Under the pieces are notes generated by a model. The model was not told the origin of the DNA. It searched no databases and was given only the letters and a program-made list of their open reading frames with translations. A program made the position numbers and the translations under genes. From assembly GCA_963699535.1 (NCBI GenBank), contig CAVOUJ010000026.1:11898-75897 (forward strand): a stretch of DNA of 64,000 nt. Reading direction: 5' to 3'. This DNA is from VBDM01 sp963699535. Its GTDB lineage: Bacteria; Pseudomonadota; Gammaproteobacteria; Burkholderiales; SG8-39. Positions 52,884 through 62,107 of this stretch are shown piece by piece; position 1 is the first letter of the stretch, and every line of letters begins with the position of its first letter.

Positions 52884-54237
52884 ATGGACGTGCTGATGCC
52901 GCAGCTCGGCGAGACCGTCGCCGAGGGCAAGATCACGAAGTGGTTCAAGTCGGCCGGCGACGCGGTGAAGCCGGGCGACAACCTGTTCGAGATCGAGACC
53001 GACAAGGTGTCGATGGAGGTGCCGTCGACCGACCGCCGGCGTGCTCTCGGAAATCCGCGTCGGCGGAGGGCGAGGTCGCGCCGGTCGGCGCGATCGTCGC
53101 GGTGATCGCGGGCGACAGCGGCTGGCGCGCGCCGCGCCGCCGCCACGCCCGGCGAGCGGCACCCGCGCGCCGCAGCCGGCGCCGTCACCGCAGCCGCGCT
53201 GCCCGCGCCGGCGCCGCGCGCCTCGTCGGCGCCGCGCCGCCGTCGCGCGCCGATCAACGCTCGATCCGTTCTTCGAGGTGCGCACGCCCGAGCGCAATTA
53301 CGGCCCGGCGCGGCTCGCCGGCGGCGCCGCGGTCACGCCGCTCGCGCGCCGGCTCGCCGCCGAAGCCGGCATCGATCTCGGCCGCGTGTCGCGGCTCCGG
53401 CCCGCACGGCCGCATCGTCGCGCGCGACGTCGAGGCGGCGCCGGCGCCGCGCGCCGCGCCGCGGCGCCGCCGGCGGCGCGCGGCCCGTCCGCCGACGCAG
53501 GTCATGGCGCTCTATCGCGACGTGCCGTTACGAGGAAGTGCCGCTCGACGGCATGCGCAAGACCATCGCGACGCGGCTGCGTGCAGGCGAAGCAGACCAT
53601 CCCGCATTTCTATCTGACCGCCGATGTCGAGATCGGCCGCCTGCTGGCGCTGCGCGAGGAGGCGAACGCCGCCGCGCCGAAGGACAAGGACGGCAACCCG
53701 GCGTTTCAAGCTCTCGGTCAACGATTTCGTCATCAAGGCCTGGGCGGCGGCGCTGCAGCGCGTGCCGGCGGCGAATGCGGTGTGGGCGGAGGACCGCATC
53801 CTGCGCTTCCAGCATTCCGACATCGGCATCGCGGTCGCGATCGAGGGCGGGCTGATCACGCCGGTGATCCGGCAGGCCGAGACCGAAATCGCTCACGCGC
53901 GATCTCGGCCGAGATGCGGGAGCTCGCCGAGCGCGCGCGCGCGCGAAGAAGCTCAAGCCGAACGAATACCAGGGCGGCTCCGTCGGCGATCTCCAATCTC
54001 GGCATGTACGGCGTGCGCGAATTCTCCGCCATCATCAATCCGCCGCACGCGACCATCCTCGCGGTCGGCGCCGCGCGCCGGCAGGCGGTCGAGAAGGCGG
54101 ACGGCGGCGTCGCCTTCGCCAGCATGATGACGGTGACGCTCTCCTGCGATCACCGCGTGGTCGACGGCGCGCTCGGCGCCGAGCTGCTGGCGGCGTTCAG
54201 GGGCTTTGTCGAACAGCCGGTGACGGTGCTGGTGTAG
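52884..54237 (+). CDS. dihydrolipoamide acyltransferase (E2) of a 2-oxoacid dehydrogenase (many frameshifts)
   Basis: The start ATG 52884 follows GAGGAG. A lipoyl domain (residues 1-75) carries the lipoylated lysine in EIETDKVSMEVPS. An Ala/Pro-rich linker is badly scrambled between 53110 and 53270. An E3-binding domain (ARRLAAEAGIDLGRVSGSGPHGRIVARDVE) and the catalytic domain (PLDGMRKTIATRL..., FLTADVEIGRLLALREE..., SCDHRVVDGALGAELL with the active-site His) follow. At least eight slips are present. It transfers acyl groups to CoA. The gap 52651-52883 upstream holds no recognisable gene. Confidence 0.88.
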
Positions 54238-54289
54238 GACGCCGTGGAAACCGTACGGATCCGGCGCGACCAATCCGGGGGGATATGTC

Positions 54290-54694
54290 ATGACACAAAT
54301 TCATCGTGTCGGCGATCGTCATGTTCGTCATGGCGTTCGTGCTGAGCTGGTTCGTGCACGGGGTGCTGCTCCACGGCGACTACGCGCAGATGCTCGAGCT
54401 GGATGCGGCCGCCGGCAAGACGCACATTCGCTGCTGCCCTGGCATGGTCCTCGCGCATGCGCTGTTCGGCGTCGCGTTCGCCTGGATCTATGTGCAAGGC
54501 CGCGAGCGACAAGCCCTGGCTGGCGCAAGGCATCCGCTACGGCATCGCGATTGCGGTCGCTGACCATCGTGCCGACCTATCTGATCTATCACGTGGTCAC
54601 GCCGGTGCCGCTGGTCGTCGCCTTCAAGCAGATCATCTTCGACACCATTCGCGTCGTGCTGATGGGCATCGTGGTGGCCTGGATCAACCGCTAA
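54290..54694 (+). CDS. small membrane protein of unknown function (frameshifts)
   Basis: About 134 residues after repair at 54293-54296, near 54505 and near 54560. Four hydrophobic helices: FIVSAIVMFVMAFVLSWFVHGVLLHGDY, MVLAHALFGVAFAWIYVQG, a third, and FKQIIFDTIRVVLMGIVVAWINR. The pattern resembles DUF1761-like membrane proteins, with weak confidence. No motif suggests an activity. Confidence 0.65.
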   Translation: MTQIHRVGDRHVRHGVRAELVRARGAAPRRLRADARAGCGRRQDAHSLLPWHGPRACAVRRRVRLDLCARPRATSPGWRKASATASRLRSLTIVPTYLIYHVVTPVPLVVAFKQIIFDTIRVVLMGIVVAWINR

Positions 54695-54711
54695 CGCAGC
54701 CGGAAGTACGT

Positions 54712-55701
54712 ATGGCTGACGAAAAGATCGACGTGCTGCTGGTCGGGCCGCCGAAGCCGGTCATCGTCAAGGGGCTGCGCGGCGTTCACGGTGCACCGGC
54801 TCGCCGAGGCGAAGGACCGGGAGGCGTTCCTCGAAGGAGGTCGGCGCCGCGCGTGCGCGCCATTGCGTCGAGCGTGCACATCGGAGCAAGATCGGCGGCG
54901 ACCTGATGGCGAAGCTTGCCGAAGCTCGAGATCGTCTCGACCTTCGGCGTCGGCTACGACCACATCGACGTCAAGTGGGCGGCGGCGCACGGCGTCACCG
55001 TCACCAACACGCCGCAGGTGCTCACCGAGGAGGTCGCCGACACCGCGCTCGGGCTGCTGCTGTGCACCGTGCGCGAGTTCCCGCAGGCCGAGCGCTATCT
55101 GCGCGCCGGCAAGTGGCGCGAGCGCGCCTATCCGCTCACCAAGGCGACGCTGCGCAACCGCACCGTCGGCATGGTCGGCATGGGCGCCATCGGCCAGGCG
55201 ATCGCGCGCCGGCTCGACGCCATGCAGGTGCCGGTCGTCTATCATTCGCGCCGGCCGGCGGCGGGCGTGAGCTACCGCCACTATCCGAAGCTCCTCGACA
55301 TGGCGCGCGACGTCGACATGCTCCTGGTCATCACGCCGGGCGGGCCGGAGACCAGAAACATGATCGATGCCGAGGTGCTCGACGGCGCTCGGGCCGGACG
55401 GCATCCTGATCAACATGGCGCGCGGCTCGGTGGTCGACGAGGCGGCGCTGATCAAGGCGCTCAAGGACAAGACCATCATGTCGGCCGGGCTCGACGTCTA
55501 TCGCGAACGAGCCGGAGGTGCCGACGGAACTGATCGCGATGGAGAACGTCGTGCTGTTCCCGCATCTCGGCTCGGCGTCGGTCTACACCCGCGACGCAGA
55601 TGGACCAGCTCGTGGTCGACAATCTCGTGGCCTGGGCGGCCGGCAAGCCGCCGCTCACGCCGGTGCCGGAGACGCCGTGGCCGCCCAATCGCCCCCAATG
55701 A
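54712..55701 (+). CDS. D-isomer-specific 2-hydroxyacid dehydrogenase (frameshifts)
   Basis: About 325 residues after repair of slips near 54785, 54835-54915, 55388, 55507 and 55598. Family features: FGVGYDHIDVKWAAAHGVTVTNTP, nucleotide-binding MVGMGAIGQAIARRL, TPGGPETRNMIDAEVL, INMARGSVVDEAALI (Arg), and the catalytic His in FPHLGSAS. The C-terminus MDQLVVDNLVAWAAGKPPLTPVPE is normal. It reduces glyoxylate/hydroxypyruvate or a related 2-oxoacid. It starts 17 bp after the membrane-protein gene. Confidence 0.88.
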
Positions 55702-55793
55702 TCGGCGATGTCCGAGCATTTTTCATGACGCCGCGGGCGGCCCGTGGTAGCGTTTCGGCGATGTGTCCTGGCGTTGTGAATCCGTGGTGCTGC

Positions 55794-56501
55794 ATGTCGT
55801 TCAGCGCGCGTTTCTTCGCCGTCATTGCGTTGGTCGCTGCGTCGATGCCGCGCGCGCACAGGGGCCGCAGACGCCGCCGTCGAGCGACGCCGCCAAGGCA
55901 ATCGTCGGCGCCTGGGAAATCTCCAATGCCGATCGCGACAAGCGCTGCGCCGGTGACTTTCAGCGCCGATCCGGCGCCCGGCGGCTTCAAGCTCGAGCTC
56001 GATCCCGCCTGCGGCGACGCGCTGCCGGAGCTCAAGGAGGTCGTGGCCTGGGCGCTGGGGCCGAACGATGCGGTGCGGCTCGTCGACAACGTCGGCGCCA
56101 TCCGTGCTCGAATTCACCGAGGTCGAGAGCGGGCATGTACGAAGCCGAGCGCAAGGGGGAGGGCCTGCTCTTCATGCAGACCCAGGCGGCGATCAAGGCC
56201 GAGACCGCAGACCGCCGAAGCAGCTGTTCGGCGACTGGAAGATCTTGCGCGAGATCGACAAGCCGCTCTGCACGCTCACGCTCTCGAACGCGTCGAACGG
56301 CGCCGACAGCTTCAAGATCGTGGTCAAGCCGGGCTGCGATCCGGCGATTGCGGGGCTTCGGGCTGTCGACCTGGCAGCTCGACCGCGATCAACTGCTGCT
56401 GACCGGACGCAACACGTCCTGGCGCTTCTGCCGAGAGCGACTCGGCGACCTGGGAGCGCATTCCGCTCAGCACCGATCCGCTGCTGCTGATGCGGCAATA
56501 A
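55794..56501 (+). CDS. AprI/Inh-family metalloprotease inhibitor, two-domain (frameshifts)
   Basis: About 235 residues after joining frames near 55855, 55945, 56104, 56140, 56212, 56357 and 56432. A signal peptide (FSARFFAVIALVAASMP) precedes two Inh-type beta-barrels: AIVGAWEISNADRDKRC...FSADPAPGGFKLELDPAC (~25-125) and ELFGDWKILREIDKPLC-like TLTLSNASNG...IVVKPGC (~140-235). Each has the W-x-(I/L) opening and a Cys pair typical of the family. Single-domain relatives block secreted serralysin-type proteases. No protease gene is in view. Confidence 0.8.
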
Positions 56502-56575
56502 TCGGGATTGACGCCGCCGCCGCGCCTCCTTGACTTGCCCGCATCCGGGCGCCGGACGGCCGGCAGAGACACACG

Positions 56576-57650
56576 ATGACCGTGAGGACTTCCAAAATGT
56601 TGCACATCCCAAGGACGACCAGACGCGCTTGCCGGCTGGGCATGCTGCTCCTCTGCGCTGCGGCGGCTTGCGGACCGGCGCAGGCCGATGCGGTATCCGA
56701 TTTCTACAGCGGCAAGACATTCTCGCTGATCGCGGGATTTCCGCCCGGCGGCGGCTACGACACCTATGTGCGGGTGCTGGCGCGCCATTACGGCCGGTTC
56801 CTGCCGGGCCAGCCGAATGTGGTGGCGTCGAACATGCCCGGCGCCGGCTCGCTTGATCGCCGCCAACAATATCTACGCCAAGGCTCGCTCCGGACGGCCT
56901 CGCGCATCGGGCATGTTCGCGTCGTCGGCGGCGATGGAGCCGCTGCTCGGCAACAAGGCCGCGGTGTTCGACGCCACGAAATTCAGCTGGATCGGAAGCA
57001 TGTCGCAGGACGTCGCCTATTGCGGGGTCTGGCAGCGGCCGGGCGCCGCCGCGACCTTCGACGAGATGATGACGAAGGAGACGATCTTCGGCGGCGGCGC
57101 GCCCGGCGGCCATCACCTTCCAGCATCCGATGGTGCTCAAGAACGTGCTGAAGCGCCAACATCCGCGTCATCCCGGGCTACGCCGGCACGCGCGACATCA
57201 ACCTCGCCATGCAGCGCGGCGAGGTGAACGGCACCTGCGGCATGTTCGGCATCGTCGGTCAAGGCGCAGTTCGTCGACGAGGTGAAATCCGGGCGACTGA
57301 AGCTCGTGATCCAGATGGGCAGCAAGAAGTCGAACGAGTTCGGGACGATCCCGAGCGTGTTCGACTATGCCAAGACCGACGAGGATCGCGCCATCCTGGA
57401 CGTCCATTTCGGCCAGCTCCTGCTCGGACGTCCGCTGGCGGCGCCGCCCGGCGTTCCGGCCGACCGCCTCAAGGCGCTGCGCGACGCGCTGTTCGCGACC
57501 ATGAAGGATCCGGAGTTCCTGGCCGAGGCGAGCAAGGCCGGCCTCGACATCGATCCGGCGACACCCGACGAAGTCCTGGCGCTGCTCAGGAAATTCGCCG
57601 GCTTCTCACCCGCGATTCTCGAAAAGGCCAAGGACGCCATGGGACGCTGA
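56576..57650 (+). CDS. tripartite tricarboxylate-type periplasmic receptor (frameshifts)
   Basis: About 355 residues. Signal LGMLLLCAAAACGPAQADA, then FYSGKTFSLIAGFPPGGGYDTYVRVLARHYGRFLPGQPNVVASNMPGAGSL, the Bug-like start for receptors of small organic acids. Slips near 56848, 56900, 57105, 57150 and 57262. It ends FAGFSPAILEKAKDAMGR. It is followed by the HpaB-type monooxygenase gene after 14 bp, suggesting its ligand may be an aromatic acid or related substrate. Confidence 0.85.
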
Positions 57651-57664
57651 CGCAAAGCCCGCCG

Positions 57665-59147
57665 ATGCTCGCTACCGGGCGGCAGAAGCTCGAGCGCATG
57701 CGCGACGGCCGCGCCGTCTATATCGGCGCGGAGCGGGTCGACGACGTCACCAGCCATCCGGCGTTCCGCGCGGGCGCGCAGACGATCGCGGCGCTCTACG
57801 ATCTCAAGGCCGATCCGCAGCAAGCGCGATCTGTTCTCCTACGAGGAGAACGGCGAGCGCTACGCGCTGCAATGGCTGCGCTGCCGCACGCGCGACGATC
57901 TCGTGCGCCGCATGCGCGCGCTCAAGGCGAGCGCGGATGCGACCTACGGCTTCATCGGCCGCTCGCCCGAGCAGGTCGCGGGCCTGATCACCGGGCTCTC
58001 GATGAATCCGTCGGTGCTCGAGAACCTGCACGCGGGCTTCGGCGAGAATCTCGCTGCGCTTCTACGAGCGCGCGCGCAGGGACGACCTCTATCTCTGCTT
58101 TGCGGTCACGCCGCCGACCGGCATGCGCGCGACCGAGCTGTTCCCCGGCCAGGAGCGCGACGATCCCAATCTCCAGGTCGTGGCCGAGGACGCCGCCGGC
58201 GTCACCGTGTCCGGCATGAAGATGCTCGCCACCAGCGCGGTCTATCGCCGACGAGATCCTGATCGGCAACCTCACGCCGATCGCCGACAAGTTCAGGAGC
58301 GAGGCGATCACCGCGGCGCTGCCGCTCAACGCGCCGGGCGCTCTCGCTGTGGTCGCGCCAGCCCTATGCGCAGCACGTGCGCGCACGAGGCCGACTATCC
58401 GCTGTCCTACCGCTTCGACGAGACCGACAGCGTGCTGGTCTGCGACCGCGTGAAGATTCCCTGGGAGCGCGTGTTCCTGCACAACGACGCCGCCATGTCG
58501 CGGCGCATCTACATCGAGACGCCGGCGAACTGCTACCAGAACCATCATTCCAACATCCGCTTCTGGTCGAAGATGGGGCTGATCGTCGGGCGTCGCGAGC
58601 CGCATCACGCCAGGCCAACGGCATCGACAAGATTCCGGCGGTGCGCGAGACGCTCGGCCGCCTCGCGGCGCTGGAGGCGACCATCGGCGGGCTGGTGCAG
58701 GGCCAGATCGAGGCGTTCGAGGAATGGCCGCAAGGCTACGCCACGCCCAACCGCCGCATCATGTATGCCGCGCTCAACTGGTGCCAGGAGCACCACACCG
58801 AGATCGTCGACATGCTGCGCACGCTGCTCGGCGGCATCCCGCTGCTGATGCCGGCCTCGATCGACGTGATGACCGACGAGACCCTGCGCGACACGTTCGA
58901 GCGCTGGTGGAAGACGCCGTCGATCGCGGCGGTCGAGCGCCACAAGCTCTACAAGCTCGCCTGGGACATCGTCGGCTCGGAATTCGCCGGCCGCCACATG
59001 CTCTACGAGAAGTTCTACGCCGGCAATTCGCTGGTGGTGCGCAACCAGAGCGACCGCGAGGCGCCGTGGGAGACGTTCCACGGGATCGTGGACGGGCTGC
59101 TCGACGAGATCGACGTACCGAAGTCTGGCGAACCCAAGAAGGGCTAA
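57665..59147 (+). CDS. 4-hydroxyphenylacetate 3-monooxygenase (HpaB)-family oxygenase (frameshifts)
   Basis: About 490 residues after repair of slips near 57828, 58065-58080, 58252, 58340-58380 and 58595. Family blocks: LERMRDGRAVYIGAERVDDVTSHPAFR, ASADATYGFIGRSPEQVAGLITGLSMNPSVL, CDRVKIPWERVFLHND, and YEKFYAGNSLVVRNQSDREAPWETF at the end. These flavin-dependent oxygenases hydroxylate phenolic rings using FADH2 from a separate reductase; none is seen here. The substrate need not be 4-hydroxyphenylacetate, since rhizobial genomes hold many relatives. Confidence 0.87.
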
Positions 59148-59163
59148 GGCTGATGCCGGCCGC

Positions 59164-59447
59164 TTAGTCGGGGCGCTCGGTCGTCGGATCGATCATCCTG
59201 CGGATCTCGGTGACCCTGGTGGCCGGAAAGCCGCTGAACTCGGCGTGCTTGCGAATGATCGCCTCGTCCGTGCCGAGATAGACGCAAAATATCTTGTCCG
59301 CGGCAACGTAGCTTTCGACCCATTGGATGTCGGCGCCGAGTTGGCGCAGCACCTCGTTGGATTTGGCTGCCGCTCCGCGTAACTGATCGCGGTCGAACGT
59401 GCCGACCTTGGGAATGCCCGTTCGATGATGAATTTTCGCAGCGTCAT
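59164..59447 (-). CDS. DUF4242 / nickel-responsive SCO4226-like protein (one frameshift)
   Basis: About 94 residues from ATG 59447 (MTLRKFIIERGIP after a slip near 59415), with RGAAAKSNEVLRQLGADIQWVESYVAADKIFCVYLGTDEAIIRKHAEFSGFPATRVTEIRRMIDP. This is a ferredoxin-like-fold family; one Streptomyces member binds nickel. Function here is unknown. It lies convergent to the monooxygenase (16-bp gap) and 20 bp downstream of radC. Confidence 0.8.
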
Positions 59448-59467
59448 GTCGCTCTCCCTCATCGTGG

Positions 59468-60188
59468 TTAAATCAACCGCAGCCCCTTGAAGCTCGCGTG
59501 GCCTTCCTTGCCGACGATGATGTGGTCGTGCACGGAGATGCCGAGCGGCTTGCGCCACCTCGACGATCGCCTGCGTCATCTGGATGTCGGCGCGCGAGGG
59601 CGTCGGGTCGCCGGAGGGGTGGTTGTGCACCAGGATGATGGCGGTGGCCGAGAGTTCGAGCGCGCGCTTGACCACCTCGCGCGGATAGACCGGCGTGTGG
59701 TCGACGGTGCCGGTCTGCTGCACTTCGTCGGCGATCAGCTGGTTGCGCTTGTCGAGGAACAGGATGCGGAACTGCTCCTTGTCGGCGAACGCCATGGCGG
59801 TGCGGCAATAGTCGAGCACGCTCGACCAGGATGACAGCACCGGCCGCTTCTTGACCTGGCCGCGGGCGAGCCGGCTGGCCGCCGCCTGCACGATCTTGAG
59901 CTCGGTGATCGCGGCATCGCCCAGCCCCTTGATCTCGGCGAGCCGCTGCGGCGGCGCCGCGATCACCTCGGCGAACGAGCCGAATTTGGCGATCAGCGTC
60001 CTTGGCCAGCGGCTTCACGTCGCGGCGCGGCAGCGCGCGGAACAGCACCAGTTCCAGCAGCTCGTAGTCGGTGACGGCGTCGCTGCCGGCCTCGCGGAAG
60101 CGCTCGCGCAGCCGCTCGCGGTGGCCGTGATAGTGCGGCGGCCTTCGGCGAGCCCGGACGGCTGTTTGGCGTTTTCATCGCCAGACAT
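59468..60188 (-). CDS. radC: RadC-family JAB1/MPN-domain protein (frameshifts)
   Basis: About 240 residues. HGHRERLRERFREAGSDAVTDYELLELVLFRALPRRDVKPLAK and the helix-hairpin-helix IKGLGDAAITELKIVQAAASRL precede the metalloprotease-like motif HNHPSGDPTPSRAD. It ends VGKEGHASFKGLRLI. Slips lie near 60140, 60000, 59822 and 59545. Despite the name, RadC's role in repair is doubtful. The order radC-map-sfsA is a rhizobial hallmark. Confidence 0.9.
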
Positions 60189-60297
60189 GGCACGCAACCG
60201 CCACGCTGCCGCGCGCGCTGCCAGCGCCCGCGCGGCTGCCCGTCGCAGCGATGACGGTAATGCCGGTAATTTGCAATCGGGACTTGGCGAGCGGAGT

Positions 60298-61137
60298 TCA
60301 GCCGCGGCCTCGGCCGGAAAGCGCGGCCGGTCGAGGCCCTTCGGGCGACAGCGTGAAGATTTCGACGCCGCGCTCGGTCACCGCCGACGGTGTGCTCGAA
60401 CTGCGCCGACAGCGAGCGGTCGCGCGTCACCGCGGTCCAGCCGTCGGACAGCACCTTCACGTGCGGGCGGCCGAGATTGATCATCGGCTCGACCGTGAAG
60501 AACATGCCGGGCCGCAGCACGATGCCTTCGCCGGGCCGGCCGACATGCACGATGTTCGGCTCGTCGTGGAACAGCCGGCCGAGGCCGTGGCCGCAGAAGT
60601 CGCGCACCACGCTCATGTGCTGGCCTTCGACATAGGTCTGGATGGCGGCGCCGATGTCGCCGGTGGTGGCGCCCGGCCGGATCACGGCGATGCCGCGCAT
60701 CATCGCCTCGTAGGTGACCTCGATCAGCCGCTCGGCGCGGCGCGGGATCGCGCCGACCGCGTACATGCGGCTCGAATCGCCGTGCCAGCCGTCGAGGATC
60801 AGCGTCACGTCGACATTGACGATGTCGCCTTCCTTCAGCGGCTTGTCGCCCGGGATGCCGTGGCAGACCACGTGATTGATCGAGGTGCAGGTCGACTTGC
60901 GGTAGCCGCGATACATCAGCGTCGCCGGCAGCGCGCCGTGGTCCATGCGCGAACTCGAACACCAGCCGGTCGATCGTCTCGGTCGGCACGCCCGGCTTGA
61001 CCTCGCCGGCGAGCATGTCGAGGCACTCGGCCGCCAGCCGGCCGGCCTTGCGCATGCCCTCGAAGGCGGCCGGCGCCGTGCAGCTTGATCTGTCCGGTCT
61101 TGCGTTGCGGCGCCAGCGCCGCGTCGACGTAGCTCAT
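60298..61137 (-). CDS. map: methionine aminopeptidase type I (frameshifts)
   Basis: About 280 residues from ATG 61137. It removes the initiator methionine from new proteins. Metal ligands are recognisable: Asp in VDVTLILDGWHGDSSRMY (two Asp), His in CGHGLGRLFH, Glu in FFTVEPMINLG and Glu in QFEHTV. Slips near 61083, 60950, 60390 and perhaps 60330. The stop is placed at 60298 by frame; an alternative frame runs on into radC's upstream region and looks non-coding. Confidence 0.9.
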
Positions 61138-61243
61138 GCGATGCATCGCGGCCGCGCCGCCTCCTCGCGGCCGCCGATGCCGCTCATTGCTGCATCGCAA
61201 TGTAAGCACGGCTGCGCGCGACGCAAGCGACATAGCGGCGCTA

Positions 61244-61962
61244 TCAGTCGACGATCGGAACCGGCGTCCGCCACCTCGATGCCCGTCGCAGGTGAGCCGG
61301 CAGCGGTAGGCGATGCGCCTCGACGCCGCCGCGCGGGCCGCGTCGAAGGCCTGCGCCGTAGGCCGGGTCGATGTCGCGGGCGAGCGCAAAGCGCTCGCGC
61401 CGAGCCGATCTGGATCAGGAACAGCATGACCGCGCGGGCGCCGGCCGCGACCATGTCGGAGAGCTCGACGAGGTGCTTGGCGCCGCGCTTGGTGACGGCG
61501 TCGGGAAATTCGGCCAGCCCCGGCTGGCGCATCAGATGCACGTTCTTGATCTCGACATAGCAGGGCGGCCGGCCGGGTCTTCGAGCAGGAAATCGACGCG
61601 CGAATTCCTGCCGTACTTCACCTCGCGGCGGATCGAGGCGTAGCCGGCGAGCTCCGGGATCGCGCCCGCCGCGATCGCCTCGGCCGCGAGCGCGTTGGGA
61701 TGCGCGGTGTTGATGCCGACAAGCTCGGCGCCGCCGCCGAGATCGACCTCGATCAGCTCCCAGCTATGGGCGAGCTTGCGGTTCGGATTGTCGCGACTTC
61801 GACAGCCACACCCGCGCGCCCGGCGACGTTGAGGCCGATCATCGAGCCCGGATTGGCGCAGTGCACCGTGACCGTCTCGCCCGACGGCAGCACCACGTCG
61901 GCGAGGAAGCGCTTGTAGCGCTTGACCAGCGTGGCGGGGATGAGCGGGGCAGGGAAGCGCAT
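61244..61962 (-). CDS. sfsA: SfsA family DNA-binding protein (frameshifts)
   Basis: About 238 residues: RFPAPLIPATLVKRYKRFLADVVLPSGETVTVHCANPGSMIGL at the start, YVEIKNVHLMRQPGLAEFPDAVTKRGAKHLVELSDMVAAGARAVMLFLIQ in the middle, and a C-terminus ending PVPIVD at 61244. Slips near 61798, 61580, 61400, 61350 and 61265. E. coli SfsA influences maltose metabolism genes; the fold suggests a nuclease-like protein. It sits upstream of map on the same strand. Confidence 0.9.
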
Positions 61963-61983
61963 GGTGCCGTATGCTTCAGATTC

Positions 61984-62087
61984 GTCATCCCGGCCGAGCG
62001 CAGCGAGCAGCCGGGGCCCAGTCTCGCGGTACGTGACCGGTATGCGCCATGGGTCCCGGATCGGACTTGCGGGCCGTCCGGGATGAC
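61984..62087. repeat. rhizobial-type intergenic inverted repeat, copy B
   Basis: A 104-bp element starting GTCATCCCGGCCGAGCGCAG and ending GGCCGTCCGGGATGAC, the reverse orientation of copy A at 51065-51176. Ends and the GGGTCCCGGATCGG block are nearly identical; the centre differs. It fills most of the gap between sfsA and the gene downstream. Confidence 0.85.
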
Positions 62088-62107
62088 ACGATCAAGCTGC
62101 AGCTTGC

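Noticed and set aside
51196..59147. True pseudogene cluster from genome decay
   Set aside because: Motifs, starts, stops and catalytic residues persist in every gene and slips are single bases in GC contexts, better explained by sequence error.
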